A stretch of 64,000 bases of DNA from Bradyrhizobium sp. 199 (GCF_023073355.1 NZ_JADPJI010000002.1:930001-994000); one strand, 5' to 3'. Positions 9,782 through 20,700 are shown, numbered from the stretch's first letter. Numbers and translations: made by a program. The notes: generated by a model from the sequence alone, not told the origin.

Positions 9782-9899
9782 AGCGTGAGGCTCCGTCTTT
9801 CACCTCTCCCTCCAGGAGAAATGCAGGCGACCGCGTCTAGGCGCTGACAACGGGGACGGCGCTGCGTTAAACAGTCTGACGACGGTCAGGGCCCGCGTC

Positions 9900-10958
9900 A
9901 TGTCAGACGACGACAATTCTCCAATCTCGGCGCGCGAGGCGAGGCGGCTCTTTGCCGGCCTCAAGGCTGCGCCGGCGCTGGTGCTCGCCGTCTCCGGCGG
10001 ACCCGACTCGGTCGCGCTGATGTGGCTCGCGGCACGCTGGCAGCGCAGCCTCACGCGCGGCCCGCGTCTCACCGTCGCCACGGTCGATCACGGCCTGCGC
10101 CGCGAGGCGGCGCGCGAGGCGCGCGAGGTCAGGCGGCTCGCCTCTGAGCTCGGACTCCCGCACCGGACCCTGCGCTGGCGCGAGGCAAAGCCGAAGACGG
10201 GGCTGCCTGCGGCAGCGCGCGAGGCTCGCTATCGCCTGCTCGCGCAGGCCGCGCGCGCCGTCGGCGCGAGCCATGTGCTGACCGCCCATACCCGCGACGA
10301 CCAGGCCGAGACCCTGTTGATGCGGCTGTTGCGCGGCAGCGGACTTGCCGGGCTGTCCGCAATGGCGTCCCTCAGCGAGCGCGACGGGATCGTGCTGGCG
10401 CGTCCGCTGCTCGACGTCACGAAGGCGCAGCTGATCGCGACCCTGAAGCGGGCCAGGATCGGCTTTGCCGACGACCCCACCAACCGCGACACCGCCTTTA
10501 CCCGGCCGCGGCTGCGCGCGCTGCTGCCGCTTCTCGCGGCCGAGGGCGGCGATATCAGAAACCTGGCGCGGCTCGCGACAAGGCTGGCACGGGCCAATGC
10601 GGCGGTCGAGGTGCTGGCCGACGGCGCCGAGCGCTTCCTCCGTTTGCGGGATAGCGACGTTGCGCCGCAGGCGGGCGTTCGAAGCTTCGAGGCCTCGCGC
10701 TTTGCCGTCCTGCCGGAGGAGGTCCGGCTGCGGCTGCTGCTGCGGGCCATCAATGTGCTCGGACATGAAGGGCCCGCGGAACTCGGCAAGGTGGAAACCC
10801 TCCTGACCGCACTCGATCAGGCCATCGCTGCGGGTCCTCGCGCTGCCGCAAACGGTCGGCCAGCCCTGCGGCAGACCCTTGCGGGAGCCTTGATCAGCCT
10901 TGCCGGCGGGCATATCCAGATCACCGCGGCGCCGGCCCGGCGGCGCAAGCGCGGATGA
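9900..10958 (+). CDS. tilS: tRNA(Ile)-lysidine synthase
   Basis: 352 residues. The PP-loop ATPase motif SGGPDS is at about residues 33-38, followed by VDHGLR, HTRDDQAETLLMRLLRGSG and the NRDTAFTRPRLR segment specific to TilS. It attaches lysine to C34 of tRNA-Ile(CAU) so that AUA is read as isoleucine. The C-terminal part is short and diverged, as in many alphaproteobacteria. It lies between cpoB and ftsH on the same strand, an arrangement common in this group. Confidence 0.95.
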   Translation: MSDDDNSPISAREARRLFAGLKAAPALVLAVSGGPDSVALMWLAARWQRSLTRGPRLTVATVDHGLRREAAREAREVRRLASELGLPHRTLRWREAKPKTGLPAAAREARYRLLAQAARAVGASHVLTAHTRDDQAETLLMRLLRGSGLAGLSAMASLSERDGIVLARPLLDVTKAQLIATLKRARIGFADDPTNRDTAFTRPRLRALLPLLAAEGGDIRNLARLATRLARANAAVEVLADGAERFLRLRDSDVAPQAGVRSFEASRFAVLPEEVRLRLLLRAINVLGHEGPAELGKVETLLTALDQAIAAGPRAAANGRPALRQTLAGALISLAGGHIQITAAPARRRKRG

Positions 10959-11116
10959 AGGCCGCTCCAGGGGCCGCATCAAGTCGGATCATGACACCGG
11001 CCATTTCGGCCCCGTGCCGTCAGGACACCTTAACCAGGCAGGAAAAACCCCGCTTCGCTCGCCATTATTTCAGCGGGAATTGCTCTAAGATGGGCTAAAT
11101 AGTCCCATCTCGTTCC

Positions 11117-11145
11117 CTTGGCAGCGACCGGGGCGGCACCTAAAT
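11117..11145 (+). promoter_or_regulatory. candidate heat-shock sigma (RpoH) promoter of ftsH
   Basis: CTTGG at 11117-11121, a 17-base spacer and CCTAAAT at 11139-11145 resemble the rhizobial RpoH pattern (CTTG, about 17 bases, CYTATNT). It lies about 100 bases before the ftsH ATG. ftsH is a heat-shock gene in many proteobacteria, so the site is plausible, but the -10 match is partial. Confidence 0.3.
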
Positions 11146-11248
11146 TGTATGCGTCTAACCGAGAGGATTCCTTGGGGATTTTCTCGAGCCTGCCCAAGTA
11201 ACTCCTGAAGGACCAGGGCGCGATCCGCGCGACCACGAAGGAAGATCG

Positions 11249-13174
<1,926 letters not shown>

Positions 13175-13210
13175 TCGCGGAGCGGCAGATCAGGCGGCAG
13201 ATCAGATTGA

Positions 13211-13240
13211 AAAACGCGGCGGAAACGCCGCGTTTTTTGT
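13211..13240 (+). terminator. rho-independent terminator of ftsH
   Basis: AAAACGCGGCG (13211-13221) and CGCCGCGTTTT (13226-13236) form a perfect 11-bp stem with a GAAA tetraloop, followed by more T residues. It begins 37 bases after the ftsH stop and is the clearest terminator in the window. Confidence 0.9.
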
Positions 13241-13341
13241 TGAGACGACGTGCTTTACGCGCAGTGATGGCAAGTATCTCTTCACAGGCCCAAGAGGTTG
13301 TCCTAGAAAACGGACAGCCAAAACGTGGGAGGGCAGGTGCC

Positions 13342-14658
13342 ATGGGTTGGGAAGCGCTCTGCAAGCCGCGCGCGCGAGGCAGGCTTTTTCTGGCTATCAT
13401 TCTCGTCGGCGCGGTATCGGCACTGCCATCATACGCGCAGGACGCCCGCAGCTCGGCTGACGCGGGTGGGGCACGCGAACCGGGGCCGGTGTTTTCGGAC
13501 AGCGGCCCCGATGCGGCGGCATATGGCTCGGCTTCGGGCTACCCCGTCGGCACGCGCGGGTCCGCCACCGAACGCGACAAACTCGTCGGAGCCTACAGTC
13601 ATTTCGACGAGCTCTATACGTCGCGTCCGATACGCCGCGCTGCGACACCCTGGCAGTTCAAACGCGCACCAGAGCCGACCATCGCCTACAGTTTCGGCCC
13701 GGATCGGCTGACCATTGCCGATTATCTCAAGCGCAACCCGGTGACGGGGCTCCTGATCGCCCTGGACGACACCATCCTGTACGAGCACTATCAATATGCG
13801 CGGACCGATCGCGACCGCTTTCTCTCGCAGTCCATGGCCAAGACCATGGTCGCCATGCTGATCGGCATCGCGGTCTCGGAAGGGCGAATCAAGTCGATCG
13901 ACGATCCGGTCTCGGCCTACGTCGCCGGTCTTGCAGGAAAGGAATATGGAAACACATCCATCCGGGCCTTGCTGAACATGGCCTCGGGTGTGGAGTTTTC
14001 CGAAGTCTATGACGGGCACGACGACATTGCCCGGCTGGGAAGAGCGCTGTTCGTCGGAGAGGCGAAAGATCCTGCCGCGACCATCGCGCAATTCAACACG
14101 CGGGGCGCGCCGCCGAACACCAGATGGCACTACGCCAGCGTGGAAACCGAGATCCTCGGCTTGGTGCTCCGGTCCGCTACGGCGACCCCGGTTGCCGACT
14201 ATCTCCACGACCGGGTCTGGGGCGCGATCGGCACCGAGGCCGACGCCTCATGGGCGATCGACGGCAGCGGGCAGGAGATTGCTTTCTGCTGCGTCAACGC
14301 AACCTTGCGCGACTACGCGCGCTTCGCCCGGTTGCTCGCGCATGACGGCAGTTGGGAAGGTCGCCAGTTGATCCCGCGGCAGTGGCTTTTGGATGCGACG
14401 ACCGTCAGGTCAGCTGATGCTCACCTCGCGCCGGGCGTGGCCACATCCTATTTCGGCTACGGCTATCAGGTCTGGCTTCTTCCCGGCGAGCAGCGCAGGT
14501 TTGCCCTGCTCGGGATTCGCGGGCAGATCATCCTGGTCGATCCGGCCTCGAAGCTCGTCATGGTGCACACGGCCGTCCGCCCAACACCGTCCGAGCCGGG
14601 AGCCCTGAGGGAGCCGCTTGCGTTGTGGTTCGCCGTGCTTCAACAGCTCGGGAAATGA
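13342..14658 (+). CDS. secreted serine hydrolase, beta-lactamase/PBP class C family
   Basis: 438 residues from the ATG at 13342, preceded by GGGAGGG. Upstream in-frame starts would overlap the ftsH terminator and are rejected. A signal sequence (LFLAIILVGAVSALPSYAQ) is followed by a linker and the beta-lactamase fold: the SxxK serine in QSMAKTM, the Tyr motif in HYASVETEI, and a C-terminal GIRGQIILVDP strand in the place of the KTG box. Relatives include class C-like esterases and penicillin-binding proteins. The substrate cannot be told, and antibiotic resistance should not be assumed. Convergent with the next gene. Confidence 0.85.
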   Translation: MGWEALCKPRARGRLFLAIILVGAVSALPSYAQDARSSADAGGAREPGPVFSDSGPDAAAYGSASGYPVGTRGSATERDKLVGAYSHFDELYTSRPIRRAATPWQFKRAPEPTIAYSFGPDRLTIADYLKRNPVTGLLIALDDTILYEHYQYARTDRDRFLSQSMAKTMVAMLIGIAVSEGRIKSIDDPVSAYVAGLAGKEYGNTSIRALLNMASGVEFSEVYDGHDDIARLGRALFVGEAKDPAATIAQFNTRGAPPNTRWHYASVETEILGLVLRSATATPVADYLHDRVWGAIGTEADASWAIDGSGQEIAFCCVNATLRDYARFARLLAHDGSWEGRQLIPRQWLLDATTVRSADAHLAPGVATSYFGYGYQVWLLPGEQRRFALLGIRGQIILVDPASKLVMVHTAVRPTPSEPGALREPLALWFAVLQQLGK

Positions 14659-14713
14659 TGATCTGCGGTTTGTTGAAGTTTGATGCCGGCGGATCTGCTT
14701 CTCCGTCCCGCTC

Positions 14714-16534
14714 TCATTTGCGCACGCGCCAAACTGTCCAGCCGGGTTTTGACACGGCCTCTATTCGCTCCAGAAAGTCCGGATCTCCGCCGCGCCCGAG
14801 CTGCGCCGCGAGACCCTCCGGAGCGATGCGGACAAGGTCTTCCTGGTCGGCAGAGTGGTTGCAGGTCAGGACGTAGTCGACCTGTCGCTCGCGAAGCATT
14901 GCGCGCGCGGCGTCCGGCGTTGCCGTCAGCGTCTGCACCATGGCAAGGTTGCCGTCATTGTTGCGGTGATAGGGACCAGCGAACACGGAATGGCTCGTCG
15001 CAGCCAGAATGGCGGGGCCCGAATCGATCGGCGCCATCACCCGCCCCGGCGACAGGGCGGCGAGGGGCGCGGCGCTGGAGATGGTCTGGCAGGAAACGGC
15101 AGGATCGGGCGCCGCGATGGTGTGGCCGGCGGTCCCCGCGGCGAGTGCCGGCCAGATCGCAAAGCCGATGCCGCCAAGTGTGGCGGGCGATACGAGCAGT
15201 GCGGCACGTACCAGCCCCCAATTGGCAACGGCACGGTTGCGAAGCGCGACGATTCCCATGACGCAGAGCGGAGCGGCGACAATGTTGGCGGCGGCGGCGC
15301 CGCGCAATTCCCACAGGCTGACGCCGTACAGCGCTGCAAGCGTGACGGTCGAGACGGTCCAGCGAAAGCGCGTCTGCGGCATGTCGCGGACGATGGCGGC
15401 AAGGCACAGGCCGAGCGTCAGCAACGGAAACGCGTAATACCCGAGCAGCTTCTGCGGTTGCATTCGCGCCAGCTGTGTCACCGGCATGGTCTCGGTGACC
15501 CGGTCGAGCCAGAAGCTGACGAGCAGGGGATCGACCTGCGCATAGGGCGAGGCAACGCAGCTCGGATAGGATTTGAAAAATGCGCCCAAAAGGAGTGCGC
15601 CCGCCGTTGCAGCCGCCGCAAGACGCGTCCGCAAGGAGCCGTGCAGAGAGCTGACGCCGGCCACTGCGAGCAACGCGATGCCGCCGCCCGCGGACAAGAG
15701 CAGGATCGGGCCGCCGAAGGCATCGCAGACCGGCCTCGCAAGATTGTTCGTCGGGAGCAGCAGCAGTGCCAGCAGCAGCGCCGATCCGGCGAGACCCGCA
15801 CCGAAGGCGCAGGCGGAGCGCAGGACTTCAGGGCCCTTCCAGATCAGGAGCCCGACCACGGCCGCGCTCGCCACGGCGATGGCAGGCAGCATTTCCAATC
15901 CGACCGCCAGCGAAAGCGCCGCGAGACATCCGGCCAAGCCCGCCCTCGCGGCCGAATGTTCGAGATCGATGATGCAGAGCATGAAGCCGAGCAGCAGCAC
16001 GATCTGCACATTGTGATGGTCGATCGCGCCGGCGCGGAAGTGGATCAGGGCAGGAACCGACAGCGCCGTGACCAGAATAGTAGCAAGCTGTATCCGCGGC
16101 CGTTCGGCCGGGGCGCTTGCCTGACAGGCGATCGCCGCTGTGAGCCAGAGCGCGACGCCCAACAACACCGAGGGCCATACGACCAGTGTGAGCGCTTCCG
16201 AAGCATGCTGGCCGAGCAAAGGGCGAAACAAGAGGATCAGCAAGGCCAGGGGCGCATCGACGATGCGGGACCAATGCATCGCAATTCCGGGCGGATCGAG
16301 TCGGTACTGGGTCAGGTCGAACCAGCCTTGGCCGTCCAGGAGATCGCGCACCTCGACCAGTCGCATCGCATCGTCGGTCGACAACGTGTCGAACACGCCG
16401 GCCTTGATCGCGGGAATACCCAGCGCCACCACGATCGCCGCCCAGACCATCGTGAGCACGAGCGCGGGATTCGCCGTCGCGCTGGATGCTCGCTCGGTCG
16501 GCAGCAGCAGGGCCGGCACTGTCCCGCGCCTCAA
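14714..16534 (-). CDS. polytopic GT-C-type glycosyltransferase-like membrane protein
   Basis: 606 residues with roughly 11-13 hydrophobic helices and a periplasmic C-terminal tail. After the first helix comes TLSTDDAMRLVEVRDLLDGQ and then LDPPGIAMHWSRIVD, an acidic-pair plus HW arrangement like the first external loop of GT-C enzymes (PMT, STT3 and related). The acceptor and lipid-linked donor are unknown. The start is a TTG whose last bases overlap the TGA of the upstream gene (TTGA), indicating translational coupling; the first ATG would remove the N-terminal 28 residues. Function is inferred at fold level only. Confidence 0.6.
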   Translation of the reverse strand: MRRGTVPALLLPTERASSATANPALVLTMVWAAIVVALGIPAIKAGVFDTLSTDDAMRLVEVRDLLDGQGWFDLTQYRLDPPGIAMHWSRIVDAPLALLILLFRPLLGQHASEALTLVVWPSVLLGVALWLTAAIACQASAPAERPRIQLATILVTALSVPALIHFRAGAIDHHNVQIVLLLGFMLCIIDLEHSAARAGLAGCLAALSLAVGLEMLPAIAVASAAVVGLLIWKGPEVLRSACAFGAGLAGSALLLALLLLPTNNLARPVCDAFGGPILLLSAGGGIALLAVAGVSSLHGSLRTRLAAAATAGALLLGAFFKSYPSCVASPYAQVDPLLVSFWLDRVTETMPVTQLARMQPQKLLGYYAFPLLTLGLCLAAIVRDMPQTRFRWTVSTVTLAALYGVSLWELRGAAAANIVAAPLCVMGIVALRNRAVANWGLVRAALLVSPATLGGIGFAIWPALAAGTAGHTIAAPDPAVSCQTISSAAPLAALSPGRVMAPIDSGPAILAATSHSVFAGPYHRNNDGNLAMVQTLTATPDAARAMLRERQVDYVLTCNHSADQEDLVRIAPEGLAAQLGRGGDPDFLERIEAVSKPGWTVWRVRK

Positions 16535-18033
16535 TTTGAGGCCGCGGGTGTGGACCTGCTATCCGCGCTCTGCCCATCCTCGCGCACATGGATCACTGCG
16601 ATGTCGTCCGCATAGATCCGCTTCCAGCCCTTGAGCTGGTCGAGGATCTGCGGGCCCGGCGCATCAGCAACCAGGAGCGTCGCGTCGATCTTGTACTCGT
16701 CGAGCAGGCGCGGCAGCAATTCTGGCTTCCTGCCCTCCGTCGCCTTGAAGAAGTCCATGACGAATTTCTCGCCGTAGAGCTCGGCGCGGCCGTCGACGAA
16801 GACCGGAATGTCGCGCGAAATCAGATAGCCGCCGAACTGATAGGCGTTGAAGATGCGCTGCACCTTGCGTTGCTCGAGCAGGTCGACCGCCGCAACCGGC
16901 GTCTGCGCCATCGTGAAGGTGAAGCGGTGATGCCCCATATAGAGCGACGTCGAGGTCCAGCTCGCCGCCACGATCATCAGCGCCCCAAGCGCTGTGACAT
17001 AGCGCGCCGGCCAGCGGTCGGCACCGCTGGCGTCAGGCGCCGGGCGCGGGAACATCTGGCCGAGCGGCTTGGCCAGCACCAGCGGCACCACGAACGCAAA
17101 TGCCTCGATGCTCCTGACATGGGTCAGTGCGCTCCAGGTCAGGAACAGGATCAGGACGATCCGGGGCGCCGACAGCACCAGGCCGCGATAATAGCCGAAT
17201 GCGATCAGGGCGAGCAGGGCGCCTTCGAAGGAGGTGAAATTGGCGAAGTTCGCCGGCGCCCATTCGAAGATCAGCGACAGCAGCTCGCCGAGGCCGAGGA
17301 TGTTGGTCGCGCCCAGCAGCGTCCGCCAGCCATAGGGCGTGCAGCAGCTCGCGACCAGCGCGCCGATTCCGAACAGGACCCAGCGCATGAACAGCCGAAG
17401 GCGTTGTCCCTTCTCGGCATGCTCGACCGCCTCCAGCGAGATCGGGCCGATCAGGGCCAGGCCCAGCACGAAGCCGCCGTGCAAATTGGCCCAGAGCGCC
17501 ATCAGCGGCAGCCAGGTCCAGGACGGCGCGCTCCTGCGGTCGGCAGCCGCCATCAGCATGCCGACCCACGCCACCATGACGGGCAGCGCCAGGATGTGCG
17601 GACGCGCCAGCACGTGATGGATCGAAAGCAGCAGCGCCAGCATCGCGAACAGCACGGCGCGCGGGGCCTCGATCTGCGCGTCGAGCAGATAGACGAAGAT
17701 TGCGAGCGTGAGCGCAACCGCGACCGCGGTGAGGATGACGGGACCTGCCCAGCCCCATTGCGCATGGGAGAAGGCGAACAGCACCTGCGACAGCCATGAC
17801 GTCGAAATCCACGGCGCGCCCGTTCGCGTGAAGGAATAGACGTCGGTGGTGGGCATGGCGCCGTGATCGAGGATCCATTGCCCGATCTTGATCTGCCAGA
17901 ACGAGTCGGAATCCTGAAGCAGCGTGTCGCCGAGATAGAGGTAGAACAGGTAGGCGCCGGCACCGACGCACAGCGGCACCAGGGCCCTCGCGCGGCTCTG
18001 CACCGCGATGCTGTTGGCAAAGGAAAGGGACAT
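16531..18033 (-). CDS. polytopic GT-C-like membrane protein, partner of the downstream gene
   Basis: 500 residues from the ATG at 18033 (an upstream start at 18093 adds a 20-residue arginine-rich stretch and is less likely). About ten membrane helices are visible. The first external loop reads LLQDSDSFWQIKIGQWIL, matching the D-x-D-x-(F/W)W pattern I know from a broad GT-C-like family, and WANLHGGFVLG follows later. The last 130 residues are soluble and probably periplasmic (YQFGGYLISRDIPVFVDGR). It forms a two-gene unit with the next gene, overlapping by four bases. Substrate unknown. Confidence 0.6.
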   Translation of the reverse strand: MSLSFANSIAVQSRARALVPLCVGAGAYLFYLYLGDTLLQDSDSFWQIKIGQWILDHGAMPTTDVYSFTRTGAPWISTSWLSQVLFAFSHAQWGWAGPVILTAVAVALTLAIFVYLLDAQIEAPRAVLFAMLALLLSIHHVLARPHILALPVMVAWVGMLMAAADRRSAPSWTWLPLMALWANLHGGFVLGLALIGPISLEAVEHAEKGQRLRLFMRWVLFGIGALVASCCTPYGWRTLLGATNILGLGELLSLIFEWAPANFANFTSFEGALLALIAFGYYRGLVLSAPRIVLILFLTWSALTHVRSIEAFAFVVPLVLAKPLGQMFPRPAPDASGADRWPARYVTALGALMIVAASWTSTSLYMGHHRFTFTMAQTPVAAVDLLEQRKVQRIFNAYQFGGYLISRDIPVFVDGRAELYGEKFVMDFFKATEGRKPELLPRLLDEYKIDATLLVADAPGPQILDQLKGWKRIYADDIAVIHVREDGQSADSRSTPAASN

Positions 18034-18325
18034 GCCGCCTCGTCGTCCTGTGGTTCTTGTCCGAGCGGCCGGCATTGGACCACGGGCGGTCATAACTTCG
18101 GGTAAACCGGCCGCGCCATGCCGGTTTCATGTCCCGACAGTTTAACGGATTGTTTTAGTTCTCAATTTACCATCGGCGAATACACGTAACCCGCTCAGTG
18201 TTTACGCAGTCGAATTAACTGCGGCGCAATTCTTTGCCTCTACGTTCCGTTTCATGGTCGGGCGGCGCTGGGAAGCCGAAAAGACCAGATCATTGTAAGC
18301 CTCGTGTACTTATTTGGAGCACTCT
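18034..18325. promoter_or_regulatory. divergent promoter region between GT-C-like gene and flp
   Basis: A 292-base spacer between divergent genes. The stretch 18135-18240 is AT-richer than its surroundings (TTTAACGGATTGTTTTAG, then GAATTAAC) and probably holds promoters for both sides. No exact sigma-factor motif could be assigned. Confidence 0.35.
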
Positions 18326-18490
18326 ATGAAGAACCTCGTTGCGCGTTTCGTGAAGGATGAATCCGGCGCCACCGCCATTGAATACGGTCTGATCGCAGCC
18401 GGCATCGCGCTGGCGATCATCACCGTCGTCAACAACCTCGGCACCACCCTGAACACCAAGTTCACCTCGATCTCGACCAGCCTCAAGTAA
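18326..18490 (+). CDS. flp: Flp/Fap-type pilin
   Basis: 54 residues. KNLVARFVKDESGATAIEYG carries the prepilin processing site (cleavage after the glycine of ESGATAIEYG or similar) and the Glu-Tyr pair characteristic of Flp type IVb pilins, followed by a hydrophobic helix LIAAGIALAIITVV. A GGAG site lies 6 bases before the ATG and a strong terminator follows, so this is a single-gene transcript. No cpa/tad assembly genes are in the window, so assembly must depend on a machine encoded elsewhere. Confidence 0.92.
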   Translation: MKNLVARFVKDESGATAIEYGLIAAGIALAIITVVNNLGTTLNTKFTSISTSLK

Positions 18491-18512
18491 GGCCGGACGA
18501 ACCAGGAAGTTC

Positions 18513-18546
18513 AAAGAGCCCCGTCCTTGACGGGGCTCTTTTCTTT
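18513..18546 (+). terminator. rho-independent terminator of flp
   Basis: AAAGAGCCCCGTC (18513-18525) pairs with GACGGGGCTCTTT (18529-18541) across a CTT loop, a perfect 13-bp stem followed by TCTTTT. It starts 22 bases after the pilin stop. Confidence 0.9.
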
Positions 18547-18587
18547 TGGGGCGAGGCTTGTCCGTCCAGCTGGTCGGTTCAGCTTCT

Positions 18588-18620
18588 CAGTTCGCCTTCT
18601 CAGTTCGCCTTCTCAGTTCT
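18588..18620. repeat. 13-bp tandem repeat at the end of the PAP2 gene
   Basis: CAGTTCGCCTTCT occurs twice in tandem (18588-18600, 18601-18613) with a third partial copy beginning CAGTTCTCTT. The third copy contains the stop codon of the reverse-strand PAP2-like gene, so the array lies just beyond its 3' end. It looks like replication slippage; no function is evident. Confidence 0.6.
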
Positions 18621-19596
18621 CTTGGGCGAGGCTTGCCAGTCCCGTCGAGGAAGCCGGCACGGCAGACCCGTGCGGCGCGCGGCTCCGCTCGAGGTAGAAT
18701 TTAGCGGCCCAAATCGAGGCTGCGGCGAGCGCGATGCCGGCCGCGACGTCGATGATGTAATGCGCGCCGATCACCGGCGTCGCCGCAATCATCAACAGGT
18801 TGAGCGCGGCCACGATGCCGCCGAGGCCACGCACCGGCCACAGCGCCCACATGTAGAGCACGGCCGATGCCGCGTGAAAGCTCGGAAACGAGACGATGCC
18901 GGAAAGAGAGAACAGCCGGAGCTGGTGCAGGCTGCCGTCCCGGAGCGCGAGGATGTCGCGCAGCTGGCCGGCGTAGACCGCGGTGTTGATCTCGGGGAAA
19001 TGCGCGGCCGGCAAATTCAGTGCGTAATAGGTGCCGATCGCGGGCACCACCGCGGAGATCGTGATGGTGACCGCGAGCGCAAGGCTCATCGCGAGCATGA
19101 ACAATTGCAGCCGCACATAGCGCGCCGTCAGTGCCAGCACGACGGGAATGCCGAGCAACGGAAGCTTGATCAGTCCGTAGGCGCGCGCGAGGCAGGTGGC
19201 GAGCCAGGGATGATCGTTGACGTAGCGCGCGATGGGTTCCGGATCGAGGCCGAGCGCCCGGTCGATCGCCAGCAGTCCTTGGTCCTGGAGCGGCCAATTC
19301 AACTTGCCCGCCACGTAACTCAGAGGTCCGACAATGGCGCAGGTGAGAATGACCTGTCCGATGGTGCCAAGCGAGAACACCAGCTTCGGGTCCGCAAGCT
19401 CGCCTTTGACGATCCAATGGCCATAGGCGACCGCGAGCAACGCCGCGGCGATCGCCACGGTCACGCCGTAGGCGACCGGCTCGAGACCAAGTCCAGTGGC
19501 GGGAAGGCCGAGCGCCAACAGGGTCCCCATCCCGAGAATCGGAAACCAGTTGAGGTGGAAAAGCTGCCAGGCGGTTCGGGAGTCCGTGTCGTGCAT
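18613..19596 (-). CDS. PAP2-superfamily membrane phosphatase/phosphotransferase-like protein
   Basis: 327 residues with about eight hydrophobic helices. Two PAP2 signatures are visible: SFPSFHAASA (PSxxH, about residues 237-246) and the last motif VIGAHYIIDVAAG with the His and Asp of the active site. The usual Ser-Arg ahead of that histidine is Ala-Thr (AATPVIGAH), as in the Aur1/Ipt1-like PAP2_3 branch rather than classical lipid phosphatases. It may act on isoprenoid or phospholipid phosphates, or transfer a head group. Divergent from the TetR gene. Confidence 0.75.
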   Translation of the reverse strand: MHDTDSRTAWQLFHLNWFPILGMGTLLALGLPATGLGLEPVAYGVTVAIAAALLAVAYGHWIVKGELADPKLVFSLGTIGQVILTCAIVGPLSYVAGKLNWPLQDQGLLAIDRALGLDPEPIARYVNDHPWLATCLARAYGLIKLPLLGIPVVLALTARYVRLQLFMLAMSLALAVTITISAVVPAIGTYYALNLPAAHFPEINTAVYAGQLRDILALRDGSLHQLRLFSLSGIVSFPSFHAASAVLYMWALWPVRGLGGIVAALNLLMIAATPVIGAHYIIDVAAGIALAAASIWAAKFYLERSRAPHGSAVPASSTGLASLAQEN

Positions 19597-19888
19597 GGTG
19601 CACCGAGATGGAATTGCGTTGCCTCCGTACAGTTACGGACCGGCTTTAAGGCCGCGATAAAAAGTGTGGTTATCGAATTTACAACCTCTGCGTCCTGCTT
19701 TTAGATGTTTGCCGCGCGGCCTCTCCGGATTGGAGCTCCAGTCCGGCCGCAGTGACGCGTCACGCATTTCTCATCTTGTCATTCACCCTGAATAGTTGTT
19801 CAGTCCTTGCGGGGCGATTTGCATTTTTTGCGTGACGAAGCGTTCGGCCGCAGCGCGTGCGGCGGGCGTGAGGGACAGGAAGCGCGCC

Positions 19889-20569
19889 ATGGTTTATCGG
19901 CGGACGCATCAAGTGGTTAAGCGCCTCGCGGCGCGGCGCAGCGCGATTCTAACGGCGGCGCGGGAGACGGCGGCGGAAGGCGGGATGGCGGCGGTGCAGA
20001 TCGCGCCGGTCGCGGTCCGGGCCAATGTCGCGGCCGGCACGGTCTACCGCTACTTCCCCTCCAAGGCCGAGCTGATCTCTGAACTCATTGCCGAGGTCTC
20101 CCGCGACGAGCTGACGGCGATCCGCCGGGCGGCCGATGCCGCCCCGGGGCCATCCTCCGCGTTGGCCGCGGCCGTGACCACCGTGGCGGTCCATACGCTG
20201 TCGCAGCGCCGGCTGGCCTGGGGCATCCTGGCCGAGCCGGTCGATGTCGATGTCAGCGCCTCCAGGCTTGCCAGCCGGCGCGAGATCGCGGGCGAGATCG
20301 CATCCCGGATCGACGCTGCGGTGCGTGCCGGCCACCTGCCGGCGCAGGACACCGCGCTCGCGGCCACTGCACTGCTCGGCGCGCTGCATGAATCCCTGGT
20401 CGGGCCGCTCGCGCCCGACAATCTCGACGATCCCATCAAGATGCGCGACGCGGTGCAGACCGTCACGCTGTTGGCGCTGCGCGCGGTCGGCGTCATGGAC
20501 GCCCGCGCCCGTGGTCTGGTGGTGCAGCAGACCCTGCTGCCGACGGCGAAGGCGCTGGTTGGCGCGTAA
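19889..20569 (+). CDS. TetR-family transcriptional regulator
   Basis: 226 residues from the ATG at 19889, preceded by ACAGGAAG; an in-frame upstream start at 19796 lacks this. The N-terminal helix-turn-helix is clear: RRSAILTAARETAAEGGMAAVQIAPVAVRANVAAGTVYRYFPSKAEL in outline, with the TetR hallmark GTVYRYFPSK. The C-terminal ligand domain is alpha-helical. Its target is unknown; it is divergent from the PAP2-like gene and could control it or itself. It converges with pyk. Confidence 0.9.
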   Translation: MVYRRTHQVVKRLAARRSAILTAARETAAEGGMAAVQIAPVAVRANVAAGTVYRYFPSKAELISELIAEVSRDELTAIRRAADAAPGPSSALAAAVTTVAVHTLSQRRLAWGILAEPVDVDVSASRLASRREIAGEIASRIDAAVRAGHLPAQDTALAATALLGALHESLVGPLAPDNLDDPIKMRDAVQTVTLLALRAVGVMDARARGLVVQQTLLPTAKALVGA

Positions 20570-20637
20570 AATCGGACGCGCGAGGGACGCGGCGGCCTGA
20601 CCGGCTCGAGTCGTTGAGGGGGCAGGCCTTTCCGCAA

Positions 20638-20700
20638 AACGCAGCAAGCTCGCCGGAGGCTCCGGCTACTTTGCATGGGGTTGTTTTTCGACTTTTGGTT
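20638..20700. repeat. intergenic palindromic element between TetR gene and pyk
   Basis: GCCGGA-GGC-TCCGGC (20652-20666) is a perfect 6-bp stem followed by a T-rich stretch (TTGTTTTTCG, CTTTTGG). It lies between convergent genes and may end transcription of the TetR gene. The 'ggaggctccggctactttgcatggggttg' type of sequence is, from memory, repeated in other Bradyrhizobium spacers. Confidence 0.4.

Noticed and set aside
13207..13341. Earlier start for the beta-lactamase-family gene
   Set aside because: It would overlap the ftsH terminator hairpin and lacks a ribosome binding site, while 13342 has GGGAGGG and is followed by a signal sequence.
14855..16615. 586-residue forward frame opposite the GT-C-like gene
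   Set aside because: Composition is extreme in Arg, Gln and Glu, with no hydrophobic pattern; the reverse-strand membrane protein explains the sequence.
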